NCBI GenBank assembly: GCA_020726505.1
Contig: JAHLEZ010000019.1
Coordinates: 744,001 to 808,000 of the forward strand
DNA: 64,000 bases
Reading direction: 5' to 3'
Source: Leptodontidium sp. MPI-SDFR-AT-0119
Lineage: Eukaryota > Ascomycota > Leotiomycetes > Helotiales > Leptodontidiaceae
Under the pieces are notes generated by a model. It worked only from the letters and a program-made list of their open reading frames with translations, did not search any database and was not told the origin of the DNA. The position numbers and the translations under genes are program-made. Below are positions 11,838 to 21,830 of the stretch, piece by piece (position 1 is the first letter of the stretch; every line of letters starts with the position of its first letter).

Positions 11838-12739
11838 CTAAGCCTTCAAGAAAGCCAACAAGTCCTCATTAATACTCTGTACGTCCGTGTTCGGCAACGC
11901 GTGTGATCCGCCTGGGTAAACCTTCAATGTGCCCTTCTTCAACAACTTAATTCCTACCTCCGCCGCAGCACTGATCGGTACCACTTGATCTGCATTACCA
12001 TGCAAGAGTAGCACGGGAATATCAATGCGCTTCATATCCTCCGTCATATCCGTCTCGCTAAAGACCTTGATACAATCATACGAGTTCTTGAACCCAGACA
12101 TCATAGCCTGCTGGTACCAACTCTGGATGAGACCCTGCGAGGTCTTCACACCAGGCTTGTTGAAATTGAAGAATGGACCTGATGGGACATCGAGGAAGAA
12201 TTGAGCTCGGTCGGCTATCATAGCTGCGCGAAAGCTATCAAAAACTTCAATGGGCGTGCCGTTTGGGTTGGATTCGGACTTCAACATGATGGGAGGGATG
12301 GCGCCGATGATGACGGCTTTGGAGACCCGAGATGAACCGTGTCGGCCGAGGAAGCGGACGACTTCACCACCACCTGTGGAGTGGCCTACCATCATTACGT
12401 CTTTGAGGTCGAGGTGTTCGAAGAGCTCAGCGAGATCGTCGGTGTATTGGTCCATGGTGTTTCCTTCCCATGGTTGCGAGGAGCGGCCGTGACCGCGGCG
12501 GTCGTGGGCGATGCAGCGGTAACCTTGGGAGGCGAGGAAGAACATTTGGTTTTCGAAGTTATCAGAGTTGAGAGGCCAGCCTGGAGGCAAATTAGGATTC
12601 TGCTATTTACTGAAGTGGTGAAGGGCCGTGGGAGGGGAAGAGGAACCGTACCATGGGAGAAGGTTACGACTTTTCCACTTGGGTTACCCCAATCTTTGTA
12701 GTAGATTGAGGTTTGGTCTTTGGTAGTGATGTATGGCAT
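11838..12739 (-). CDS. alpha/beta hydrolase, non-heme chloroperoxidase type
   Basis: Exon 1 is 12652-12739 and exon 2 is 11838-12580, with a 71-base intron (12581-12651, GTACGG..CTCCAG). The product is 276 residues, the usual length of the family. Splicing restores the oxyanion-loop motif FSHGWPLNSD. The nucleophile elbow is GHSTGG (Ser), the acid lies in [11 protein letters not shown] (Asp) and the base in GGSHALP (His). [13 protein letters not shown] and the [11 protein letters not shown] stretch are typical of cofactor-free haloperoxidases/perhydrolases. In practice such proteins act as esterases or lactonases on unknown substrates. There is no signal peptide, so it is likely cytosolic. 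It appears intact. Confidence 0.93.
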
Positions 12740-13248
12740 CTTGATGGTTGTTTGTTAGGTAGGATGGAGTTTGAAGGAGTTTGGGCGAGGTTGTTGATCT
12801 TTTGTTTTGTTTTGTGGAGAGGCGTGTTGGTGATGTGACCGATGTCTCCAAAGGAAAGAACGAGCGCAAATCTGAATACTTATAGGCAAGAGCATTTCAC
12901 CACGAGAATACAAGAGAACAATAATTCCAAATCAATTCATAAGGTCAGCTTCAAAATGATGTTCGTCCTTGATAACAACTGGTTGACATGGCACAGAAAG
13001 CTGCATGTGATGTGCTTACTCAGTAAGCTGCGTTTGATGTGCTTACGGGGGCGGCCCGAATTGAAATCCGTCTATTATATTGGCCGCGTAAACTAGAGAT
13101 AATGCGGGGTAATTAGATTACGAAAAGATATAGTAAATGAAGGGGTTTAACAGTCTGAATTTTGGTGAGGCTCGCTTACTTAGGGGCCGCTACAGGCTCT
13201 ACTACAGCGCCTTTCAGGGCTGTGTTTAAGATAACATTTAAGGGGATA
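12740..13248. other. hydrolase promoter and intergenic stretch
   Basis: Upstream region of the minus-strand hydrolase. A near-repeat GCTGCATGTGATGTGCTTAC / GCTGCGTTTGATGTGCTTAC occurs at about 13001 and 13028. Otherwise nothing recognisable. Confidence 0.4.
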
Positions 13249-13252
13249 GTAG

Positions 13253-13533
13253 TGTGGGAGGGACAAACCCCAATCCACACAACAAGAGGGTAGCATGTAG
13301 CGAGCCACCGGAGGAGATTCTAGGCTCTGTAAATAACAGATCAATCAAATCTAAAGATATCACATATCTGGAGAGTACGAATCGGCAAAGGAGGGGAGGG
13401 AAAAGAGTTCTAATAAATAGAATATATCTGGTGTTGCGTTCTTGACGTTCTGTAGTCAAGTGTTGGCTCCTTATATGTGCGAAGGACCAGCCCAGTCATG
13501 TGACAAAAGAAATCAGCGGCTGTCCCCGCCACA
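13253..13533. repeat. solo LTR, family 1 (281 bp)
   Basis: It starts TGTGGGAGGGAC and ends CCCCGCCACA, with the TG..CA ends of an LTR. It is flanked by the 4-bp direct repeat GTAG (13249-13252 and 13534-13537). An almost identical 280-bp copy sits at 55029-55308 with its own 4-bp duplication. No retrotransposon interior is attached, so both are solo LTRs or a short LTR-like element. The low divergence and lack of RIP-type transitions point to recent activity. Confidence 0.85.
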
Positions 13534-13537
13534 GTAG

Positions 13538-14149
13538 ATATTTTGGGTTTTTGTGCGGTGATTATTCAGTGGAATTGTATATTAGGTATTTTGTGATATT
13601 TTAGATTCACATTTCGGATCCTTTATACCCAAGAGCTCCCGTTACGCTCTAAACGCTAGACTAAAGTATAGTTATTATTAAGGTGGAACTTTAATTAAAA
13701 GCGTAAGAAAATCTTCTTGTAATAAAGTTCAAGGGCTAAGAATTATCTCTATTCTAAGCTAAGTACTAAATCTTAAATAAAAATAAACGTAAAGTCTTTA
13801 AAACAAATCACGAAATAAAAGTAAAAGAAACGTAAGGAGAGTCTTAAGAGTACTATTAAAGTAATATATTATAACTACTCTTTAATGTGAAGACAACATA
13901 AACAAAGATTCTAGAATATGGTGCAGAGCACCAGAGGCTGAGCCCTTCGTGCACTAGGTCTTCAAATTCGAGGTGGAAAAAGTCTTCAATTCATTTCTAA
14001 AATACGTGGCAAGACCTCTTATACTACCTTAGAGGCAGTTTGGTTCATGCCTTAGAAGCCTTAGGCTTCATAGTGAAAGCTGACCCTAATGGCCGCTTTA
14101 CATCAAGACCATACTTATTTTATAATAGCGCAACTTAATGAGTTTAACT
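13538..14149. other. AT-rich degenerate stretch
   Basis: The sequence is TA-rich and stop-rich from about 13650 to 13900 in the manner of RIP-mutated repeats, then more normal composition near 13920-14100. No coding frame or element ends were found. Confidence 0.4.
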
Positions 14150-14154
14150 CTATC

Positions 14155-14314
14155 TGTTACAACAAGTATGCTTCGGCTAGGTCAGAAGTCCGGAACATAT
14201 CCGATCCTCCTCCGACTCCCTATATATATGGCTCCCTCCTGTAGAGTAGCTCTGTAGTTTTGTATTCTAAGTGTTAAGTCAACCTTCTACGTCCAAGGCT
14301 CTTGTGTCGTTACA
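14155..14314. repeat. solo LTR, family 2 (160 bp)
   Basis: It begins TGTTACAACAAG and ends GTGTCGTTACA. Five-base direct repeats CTATC flank it exactly (14150-14154 and 14315-14319). Internal TATATATA followed by a CT-rich stretch resembles a compact LTR promoter. Short LTRs and 5-bp duplications are common in Ty1/Copia elements. No other copy was seen in the window. Confidence 0.8.
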
Positions 14315-14319
14315 CTATC

Positions 14320-15419
14320 AAAAGCGAGGAAGACGTTTAATTCTTTAAGAGTATAAGAGTTTAATTAAACTATAAGAGTCTTAACTTGATTTATTAATAA
14401 TTAGACCTATTATTATAATTACTGAAATTATTAAGCCGGAGTCGACATTGTGGAAAGTAAAAAAATTAAAAATGCGAATAAGAGTAAAAATCAAGACAAT
14501 AACCGGATATTGCTAAGGCAAAACGAAGAACTAAGTAAAACCGTAACGTAACGTAACGCACTACAGCGTTCAGCTGGGGAATTAATTCTAATGTGATAGT
14601 GTAGTTAAGAAGAATCAATTAGAGAGCTAATTAATAGGGGCAGGAGAGCCCCTTTATGTACAAGTGCACACAAGTCATGTGACGTTGCGCGGATGCGGTG
14701 CAGTCGTCACAGTTTAAGAGTAAAAAAACGATCTTAGTATATTTTACTTAGTATTTAAATTAATCTAATATAACCCTATTTACTATTTTTTTTTTTTTAA
14801 AAAAAAAAGAAATAACGTTAAAGGAAACCGCCAAAATCTTAGGAGTTACTATAGACTTAAAGCAGCCGCCTGACTGTCACTTTGTCTTGGGAAATGAGAG
14901 GATTTGTGGCAAGCCTAAAAGACCGGAATTAGAGACTGTAAATATCAACTACTCCGTTCTTTTTTTGAGAGAGAGAGTTGGTAGAACATGGCAATATCAA
15001 CAAAGACGTGTTTTCGGTGATGTAGCTGTCCTTCGGTCGGATCCAGGAGCTCAGAAGATTGACGAATGCCCAATTTCTACTGATTAATTATATGTTAATT
15101 ATAATTTCTCTCAATGCTACCGACACACTTCTCTCTGGCTTTTCCGTCGATGCGGAAACACCTGATAGGACTGACTACGGAGAGTATGACAACGCTTCCG
15201 TTGGCCAGCTAGCCCTGTCATTTGCCTTGGAACTGCCCGCTTCACCGGCCATAAAACTCTGGCATCCCCCGTACCAGAAATAGTCTGCGACTGCAATATT
15301 CCGTAGCCTCGTACTTCCTCCTTTATGCCAGGATGTCACCCATGATTGTTGTTTGTGTTCATAGCCTTTACTGTCGCCTAGGATGGACATGATTCAGTCA
15401 GTCCTTCCGCTTCTCAATT
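14320..15419. other. AT-rich remnant then unassigned sequence
   Basis: Bases 14320-14600 are RIP-like and TA-rich. A T-run followed by an A-run lies near 14790-14810. Two weak + strand frames (14887-15087 and 15059-15283) overlap. They may be remains of sequence preceding the Est1-like pseudogene, since the coding character improves toward 15420, but neither shows a domain I recognise. Confidence 0.35.
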
Positions 15420-16764
15420 GGGACCGCCGAATCAGATACCACCATACATAAACTACAGCCGAAACCAATTTCTCAAGAACAACTTGTGGCCGAGTTCAAA
15501 GGCATCTAAGAGGATCTGAAGTCTTCCTCGTATCGCAACATCCATCTGCTCTAGCTCTACGTCGAATAATATCAAATTACTTTAGACCCGCAAGGGTGTG
15601 GCATCATGGAGTTCATTCGTTCCTTGAACTCCTGAGACATTACTTGCTCGCTTCTTTGGACTATATGGTGTACCCAGTGATGGCCCTATTACTTGAGGAA
15701 TGTCCAGCATTCGAAGACGTATGGATTGAACGTCTTAGTGATATTTTTCGCTATAGGATGGCTATCGAAGATACTGATAGGACAGACAGGAGAGCCTGGG
15801 CAGGCATGGCGCGCTACTGGTATTCAAAAGCCTCTAATAAATCTCCGACGGCCGGAATATTTTATCACCATCTTGTTATCCTTCACCAAATGCCCTTCAA
15901 CAGCTCTTCTATTACTCTAAATCTCTCTGTGTTGAGGCTCCTTACCCTAAAACGCAAGAATCTATCTTTGCTGTCCTTAATAAGGACAAATATAGCCTGC
16001 CCCTTTTCGACACAGCCATACTCAAAGCACATAAGATCCTGTTTACAGGCAAAGAAAAGGAAATTTTTGGTCTTGCTCTCAAAGAATTCTTGGACCCATT
16101 CGATGCTCAAATTGAGAGAGTCACATTCAACATCGCTATCGTCAACATTATATCAATGCTCGGTTTTGGTTAGAAAGGGAGCTTACTGATGAAAGCTATC
16201 TCTCCTGAAGGCGAGAATGGCGTTTCTGCAGACCAGTCTTTCGAGAACGCTCAGCTCTCGAAATTCTTCTCCAGAGATATAATGACTCAAATGGTCTTTC
16301 GTTTACCTATATTACTCTGGTTTTTATGTATGAGATGTATCGCCATCGCCGTGTAATGATTTACCTAGAACCCAAGTTTCCCTAGGAGCTATTAAGCGCG
16401 AAGCTGAACAAGCCTTTGCTAAATATGGAGAGTCGGCTAGCATTAATAATGGTAATATGCCTGTGCTTGAAAAGGGTATCGATTATCCTTTACCAGAAGA
16501 CGTTGCTATACGTGGATTTGAGTGGACTGTGAATTATTTCCCGGAGAAGTGGTTCACAACCAACAAGTCAAGTCGCTCTCAGAGCGAATTCTTTTTCTCG
16601 AACGTTGTATTGCAAATTCGGGCTATGGTCTCAGCTACGACTCCGCAGGCCATAAATTCTCGGCACTAGTCTCCATCCATATTATTCTTGACTTTGTTAA
16701 GGGAGATTCGAATGAGGGGAACGGGTGGGAATACTATCATGAAGATGGTGTTTGGATGAACTAG
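15420..16764 (+). pseudogene. Est1/SMG7-like DNA/RNA-binding domain gene, broken
   Basis: The protein fragments match the fungal family with the Est1 DNA/RNA-binding domain (TPR-like, related to telomerase-associated Est1 and the NMD factor SMG7). In order: QPKPISQEQLVAEFKGI near 15461; then, from about 15540, QHPSALALRR, VWHHGVHSFLELLRHYLLAS, AFEDVWIERL, RYRMAIEDTDRTDRRAW and ARYWYSKASNKSP. After a frame change near 15886 come ALQQLFYYSKSL and AHKILFTGKEKEIFGLALKE. The tail DVAIRGFEWTVNYFPEKWF lies near 16500. At least one stop near 15508, frame changes near 15515-15540, 15886 and 16573, and a stop near 16170 break it. A functional copy presumably exists elsewhere in the genome. Confidence 0.72.
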
Positions 16765-17233
16765 GATGACTCGCAGAGCCAGATAACGGATGGTGAATTT
16801 GCTGGTGAGTGATTCCGACTTCGGTTATTGATGGAGATTGGCAGTGCGGCTCGACGAGCTGTTCCAAGTCGAGTGCAATTGAGTGGAGATTACCTTCTCA
16901 GTGGAGCTGTTCCGTGTCGAGGTTCAATTGAGTGGAAGCCACGGCACATCAAGGGATAATTCCAAGTCGAGGTACAATATTGAAAGCTATAGCCTATGAT
17001 GAAGTCACCCCCTGATGGTCCAGCAAGAAGGAAGACGATCTTTCGACGAAACCCCAATGCCAAGCCGGGACCTGGCCCGCGCGGTGGCCCGTGCACGGGG
17101 CGTTTCGCCAACCAGGAGTTGTGCGGGGTACGAGGCTCAACTTCGAGAAGAGCAGTGGGAGGATTGAGGATTTCCTCTCGCTCATCTGATTTCAAGTATT
17201 ACACTAAAGAAGGATTCTTTAAAACCTCGAAGC
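16765..17233. other. intergenic with a degenerate 48-50 bp repeat
   Basis: Three related segments, starting near 16860, 16908 and 16960, read roughly GTTCCAAGTCGAG, then TGCAATTGAGTGGAG. They may be promoter elements of the BTB gene or a decayed minisatellite. Confidence 0.4.
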
Positions 17234-18217
17234 ATGGCAGAAAACTGTTCATACGATAAAATTACTGCCGATGGGGACACCATCCTTGTTATTGGACCCG
17301 ACGAGGCTCGATTGTGCGTTCACTCCTGTCTCCTCCAAACTGCCTCGAAGGTCTTCAAAGCAATGTTTGGTCCTCACTATAGCGAAGGGTAACGCTCTGG
17401 TTTAGCTGGCTTAAAGAAAGAGACTCCGTTGCCGGAAGACGACGCGGAAGCCATGACTATCATCTGTGCCGTGATTCACCACCGCAATGACATCGTACCG
17501 GAAGAGATGTCATCGAGCGAGGTACTGCGGCTCTCGGTCGTAGCTGATAAATATGATTGTAAAGTTGCTCTGAAGCATGCGGCTCATCGCTGGCTTGATC
17601 ATCGGAATGTCGTGAGCCTGAAGGGACAGATGGAGCTCATGACTGCTTCGTATTTACTCGACCAGGCACAAGCCTTTTCAGCTATCACATACACAATGAT
17701 GATGAAGCACGCTGGTTCATATCTTCCATTTGCACAAGATCAGATCGATGTCGGCGTGCCTTGGGAAGTCTTCTGTAAGCAATAAAGAATGCATAGCAGA
17801 GGTCTTCTGTTAATACAGATAACAGATTTACTCGAAGCAAATCGCAACTCAATATACAAGCAACTGGGTTACATCCTATCAGTAAAGCATGAATTCGAAG
17901 ATTGCTCGTGCGGTTTCAAAGGCAGGTCTACCTACAGTTATCTGGGTCAGCTCAGTAGGGAGGGATTGCTCCCATCTTTAAATCCTAGTCACGACACAGC
18001 TCTGAACTGGATCAAGAAAGCTGAACAAATGGGACCCCCGAGTGTAGTTGAACAGAGCAAAACCTGTGAGGATTATCGTTGGCATAGGCCAGCCTGCTCT
18101 CGGGAGTCGATGCTAAAGGACTTGCAGGGATTGAAAGATAGGAAAGGACTTTACCTCAACTGCATCTCTGGAGGAAGACGGGTCTATAGTGAAACGCCAT
18201 GTAGTATCAAGCATTAG
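17234..18217 (+). pseudogene. BTB/POZ domain protein with one in-frame stop
   Basis: Start is ATG at 17234, intron 17775-17825 (GTAAGC..AACAG, 51 bases), end TAG at 18217; about 310 residues apart from a TAA at 17390-17392. BTB hallmarks: DGDTILVIGPDE, VHSCLLQTASKVFKAMFGPHYSEG, then LPEDDAEAMTIICAVIHHRND and EVLRLSVVADKYDC. Relatives in filamentous fungi continue SEGQ at this point, so the stop is most simply a CAA-to-TAA change. Splicing links EVF|YLLEANRN. The C-terminal half has a cysteine-bearing stretch (DCSCGF) with no assigned function. Such proteins often serve as adaptors for Cul3 ligases or in transcription, but no partner can be named. It would be intact if the stop is a sequencing error. 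Confidence 0.75.
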
Positions 18218-18758
18218 CTAGGCATGGGCCAATGGTGGTTCTCAGTCGTGTACTAACGTGACTACGAATCTATTGGGTCCTACTTCACCCCAAAAGAGGT
18301 TCCAACAACTCAAAACGCAGTATCAATTTGTACCACAAGAGTTGGCTACAGATAGCCCACTTCGAATTACCCTAAACATATTTAACAAGTCCTACCTGTT
18401 AATGTTTGCTTGTACGCTTTGGCAAGATAAGGTTTCCAATGAGTTTATGAGTAGAGCATCAAAGGATAAAGACTTGGAACCACAGCTATGGACTTGTATA
18501 CGGGCGGCACGACGTGAAACGATTAAGTTATCAATGAAGCTCAGAACGCGAGATTGACCCGAATCGTTCAAATTGAGCCAACTAAATAGTAATACAATAT
18601 AATGAAGAAGAAAAAAAAGAGAAGATCTGGCACCTGAGACAATGGTAATTCCGCAGACCAAAGTCCCTCTAAATCTAGACCAAACCGGACTATACACGAG
18701 CAGTTCCCCAGTCCCGTCCGCATGTTTCAGCAATTTGATGGATGTGCGATCTCCACAC
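18218..18758. other. between BTB gene and MFS gene
   Basis: A 99-codon + strand frame (18258-18557) begins MTTNLLGPTSPQKRF. It has no recognisable domain and could be chance or a small fungal-specific gene. The remainder is the 3' region of the convergent MFS gene. Confidence 0.35.
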
Positions 18759-20328
18759 TCAAAACACCTTGAAAAGCTTCATGTCGGTATAGAGCAACCT
18801 CGCTGCAAAAACAATCGCCGACCCTGTGAGGCACATGACGCCGCCAAAGATCTTCAAGTCCAGCCAGGGGTCGCCCGCATTCTCTAGGATGGCACCGCCG
18901 ATAGGCGCCACAGTGAGGGCGGGGATTGAGATAGCAAGGAGGACTAGGCCTAGCCGGTAGCCGATCTCTGCAACAGGGGCCACCGAGGCAGCAAGGGCGC
19001 CGGAAAGACCTATAAAAGCTCCTGACATGAAGCCGAACATAATAGAGAAGCCGATGGCGATGGCCGAGTCTTTGGCGGGGATCCAGACGGCGAATATGGA
19101 GACTCCGGAAAGAGCACAGGCGATAACGAAAATATTCCATCTTCCGATCATATCAGCGCTATAACCGGCGACCAAACGGCCAAAGAGACTTGGGTACAAC
19201 CGTCAGTGTTCCGCAAAACTTGAGGTGGAGGCCAGGTAACAAGACCGGCTGTCGACTTACCTTGCGCCATTGAAGATAGCCACCAAGTATTGAGCCATCT
19301 CCTCCGACATATGCGCCTCCTGAAAACCCTGTACAGCCATATAGACGATAGGGACGAAGATACCATAGGTCAAGACTAAGATCCCCAGTAGCAACATAAC
19401 AAATGGGAACTCTCTGAAAGGTGCAGCAAAGCGGTCGGCGGGCATCTTCTTAGGCACGGGCTTTGTTCTCGTGCGGACCGTAAAGATTGCAATGATTTGC
19501 AGGCCCAAGATGATAAACGCCCCAGCCCTCATAGTCCAGGGATACCCGCTGCTCTTGATCATACGACTAATCATGATGGGGAAGACGACGCCGCCGACTG
19601 ATGAGCCTGTCACCATGATGCCCATAGCTGCTCCGCGCTTCTTGGAAAACCAGGTTGAGATGCAGGCAAGGGCTTCATTATACAAGACTCAGTCAGCATA
19701 GAATGCTCATGGGGGAATATATGAAACTTACCCGGCGTGTATAAAAATGCCACGCCGATAGCACTACACACTCCCTGGGACAACATGAACTGATAGTATG
19801 TCTTCGCCAACGACGCCATCATCAACCCAAAGACGTGAAGTATAGTCCCACCAATAATAAGCGGCCTCGGTCCATATTTATCGAATAGTACGCCGGCGAC
19901 AGGCCCTAAGGCGAATAGGAAGAAGAGTTGAAGCGACGGAATCCAAGCAATAGTACTACTAGAGTAGTCTTTCAGAGGTCCAACCTCGTAATATTGCTGG
20001 AAGCTGCCAACACCTAGTGGAAGAGCATTGCTGTTAGTCATTCGCGTCACCGCGGGGAAGAGGGAAGATACGTACTGTTGATCCAGCCTGGGCTGGAAAA
20101 CGAGCAGCACCACGCTCCCAGAACGACCAACCATGCAGCAGTGCCGCCATCGGGGGGGCCATCATCTTCCACTTTCGGGGCATCTCCGGGAATTGGCTCG
20201 CTTCCATCTTCGGGGTCGCGATCAGTCTCGCCTCCGAGATCGCCCTCTGCCTGTGCAGCCTTCTCAGGGTCGGTCGTCAGGTCGTGCATCATGGGAGAGG
20301 AATGCTCGGGGTTGTCCGTGCCTGCCAT
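18759..20328 (-). CDS. MFS transporter, monocarboxylate-transporter type
   Basis: Four exons: 20076-20328, 19732-20013, 19261-19672 and 18759-19188. The introns (62, 59 and 72 bases) all have GT..AG ends and restore one frame of 458 residues. The hydrophilic N-terminus MAGTDNPEHSS is followed by PPDGGTAAWLVVLGAW, the usual opening of the fungal MCT-like MFS branch. Other marks are SVGSFQQYYE, DKYGPRPLIIGGT, STWFSKKRGAAMGIMVTGSS, FGRLVAGYSADMIGRWN and APIGGAILE. About twelve membrane helices are evident, consistent with a plasma-membrane importer or exporter. The substrate cannot be read from sequence. Its position beside two Zn2Cys6 genes and a P450 would suit a metabolite exporter. It looks intact. 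Confidence 0.92.
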
Positions 20329-20887
20329 GGTCAAGACAAAGTCGAATGGTCGCAGCAGTGGCTGTGACAATTGGTGGAATATTCGCACTCCAAGGTATCG
20401 TGTTCGAATTGCGACTTAAAGAGAGTGATCTGAAGCTGAAGAGGAATGGAAGAAGAAATGGACGAAGAAATGGGAGAGTGCAGGCGGAATGAAATTGAAT
20501 GGTCGGTGTGGTCTAAAGCAGGAAGTCAGCAACAGGGTAAATGCAGCTTGAAGAACGAATGGCGTCCAGTGTTAGGAAACTGGAAATATAAAAAAATCAG
20601 AGCATCTATTGTACTCTTCCATAGTAGCAAAAACACGCTTCGACTTCGCAAACAAGTCTCCGGAGCGAGGGTTCTGATTCGCTAGAAAGGTGCGAATGCC
20701 GAAGGCCCACCAGGGTCCTGCCAAGCTGCACATGCATAAGCCGGATCTGCATCAAAATGCCGGGGCGAAGCGCCTACATGGAATTTGATTGGGCAGGAAT
20801 GTGCGAAAGGCCCTGAATGTCCGAAGCCACATGTATGCTGCGAACCGCATCGTCTCACCCTTACAATGATGACTTTGCACGACGGTG
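20329..20887. other. MFS promoter region and intergenic
   Basis: This is the 5' region of the minus-strand MFS gene. A purine-rich repeat of GGAAGAAATGGACGAAGAAATG type lies at about 20446-20475. No gene was recognised. Confidence 0.4.
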
Positions 20888-21056
20888 CAGCGGTTAAGTG
20901 TTGTCAGCATTAGCAAGGGCGCAGGTGACTTTACTGTAAAAAGTAGTAATCTGGTCTGCAAGCAGGGTGTGAATTGGTGAAAGAGATTGGGATATTACTA
21001 TTTACAGTAAAGTCTCTAACCCCCCTTGCTAGTGCTATGACAACACTTAACCGCTG
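20888..21056. mobile_element. palindromic MITE, 169 bp
   Basis: The left arm CAGCGGTTAAGTGTTGTCA and right arm TGACAACACTTAACCGCTG are exact inverses. The match extends imperfectly to about 60 bases each side, including ACTTTACTGTAAA / TTTACAGTAAAGT. It has no coding content, is non-autonomous and could fold into a long hairpin. The flanks are TG on the left and TA on the right, so a TA duplication is possible but not perfect. Confidence 0.7.
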
Positions 21057-21058
21057 TA

Positions 21059-21222
21059 CGAAAGGGGGTTTCAAGTGGGTCTCGTCCAGCCTGGTATTTT
21101 CTTTCGCTACTTATAGAAATTTGTGGGGGAGAATCAGAGTATTCGACGTTATTCTACTCGTATGATTAACAGTACCTTGCCACTGACCACGGTGGACGAG
21201 ACCCACTTGGAACCCCCTTCCG
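21059..21222. mobile_element. second palindromic MITE, 164 bp, abutting the first
   Basis: Terminal inverted repeats CGAAAGGGGGTTTCAAGTGG and its near-inverse (two transitions) continue through GTCTCGTCCA. TA flanks both sides (21057-21058 and 21223-21224). It lies directly against the 169-bp MITE, sharing that TA. No coding capacity. Confidence 0.75.
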
Positions 21223-21224
21223 TA

Positions 21225-21830
21225 CCTCCGTATTTTCGCTCGAGGGAGAGCTCAACTGTGTGATTGGTGCGATCGTACGTTTGCTTTGTCAAACGCAGTC
21301 TCTTTAAGTCCGAAGATTGAAACATAAAATAATGCAGCAAGACTGGGGTAAATTCAGCCAATCGAGGGGTCACCTCACTGGCTTCCAGGTGGGGGTTGTC
21401 AAACAGCATGCGAAGAAATATTGCTAATGGTGAGATAAGACGGAATCTCAACGAAGGGCAGTATGCAGGTATGACTCGGTATTATGAGCTGGTTGCCGCG
21501 TGTCTCATCGGAACTCCGATGCTTTGTAGTGCTATTGCACTTTGGAATCAATTTACTATCTCGCGAAATGACAAGGCAATTTGATGGGCAGTCAAGATCT
21601 AGGACACCTGCTAAGATGTCTTTTCCTTTTCTGAGTGAATATTCAGCTAAACTGAATATTTACTTACTAGGGAAGATATTTATAACTTCACACTTTCAAA
21701 CTAGCTCTTATACTCAATGCAGCTAGATCTTAGGACGATTTTATACACTGAAACTGTTTAGTGTGGTTGTCAAAATTTACCACTTCTCGTATGGAGCAAC
21801 CCCTTGGCATCTAATCTTTTGGTAGCCTTA
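21225..21830. other. intergenic, no gene seen
   Basis: Sequence 3' of the minus-strand Zn2Cys6 gene. Small inverted match AATATTCAGCTAAACTGAATATT near 21639-21661. No coding evidence. Confidence 0.45.

Noticed and set aside
14592..14712. Possible further solo LTR (TGTGATAGTG to CGTCACA)
   Set aside because: No target duplication flanks any choice of ends and there is no second copy in the window.
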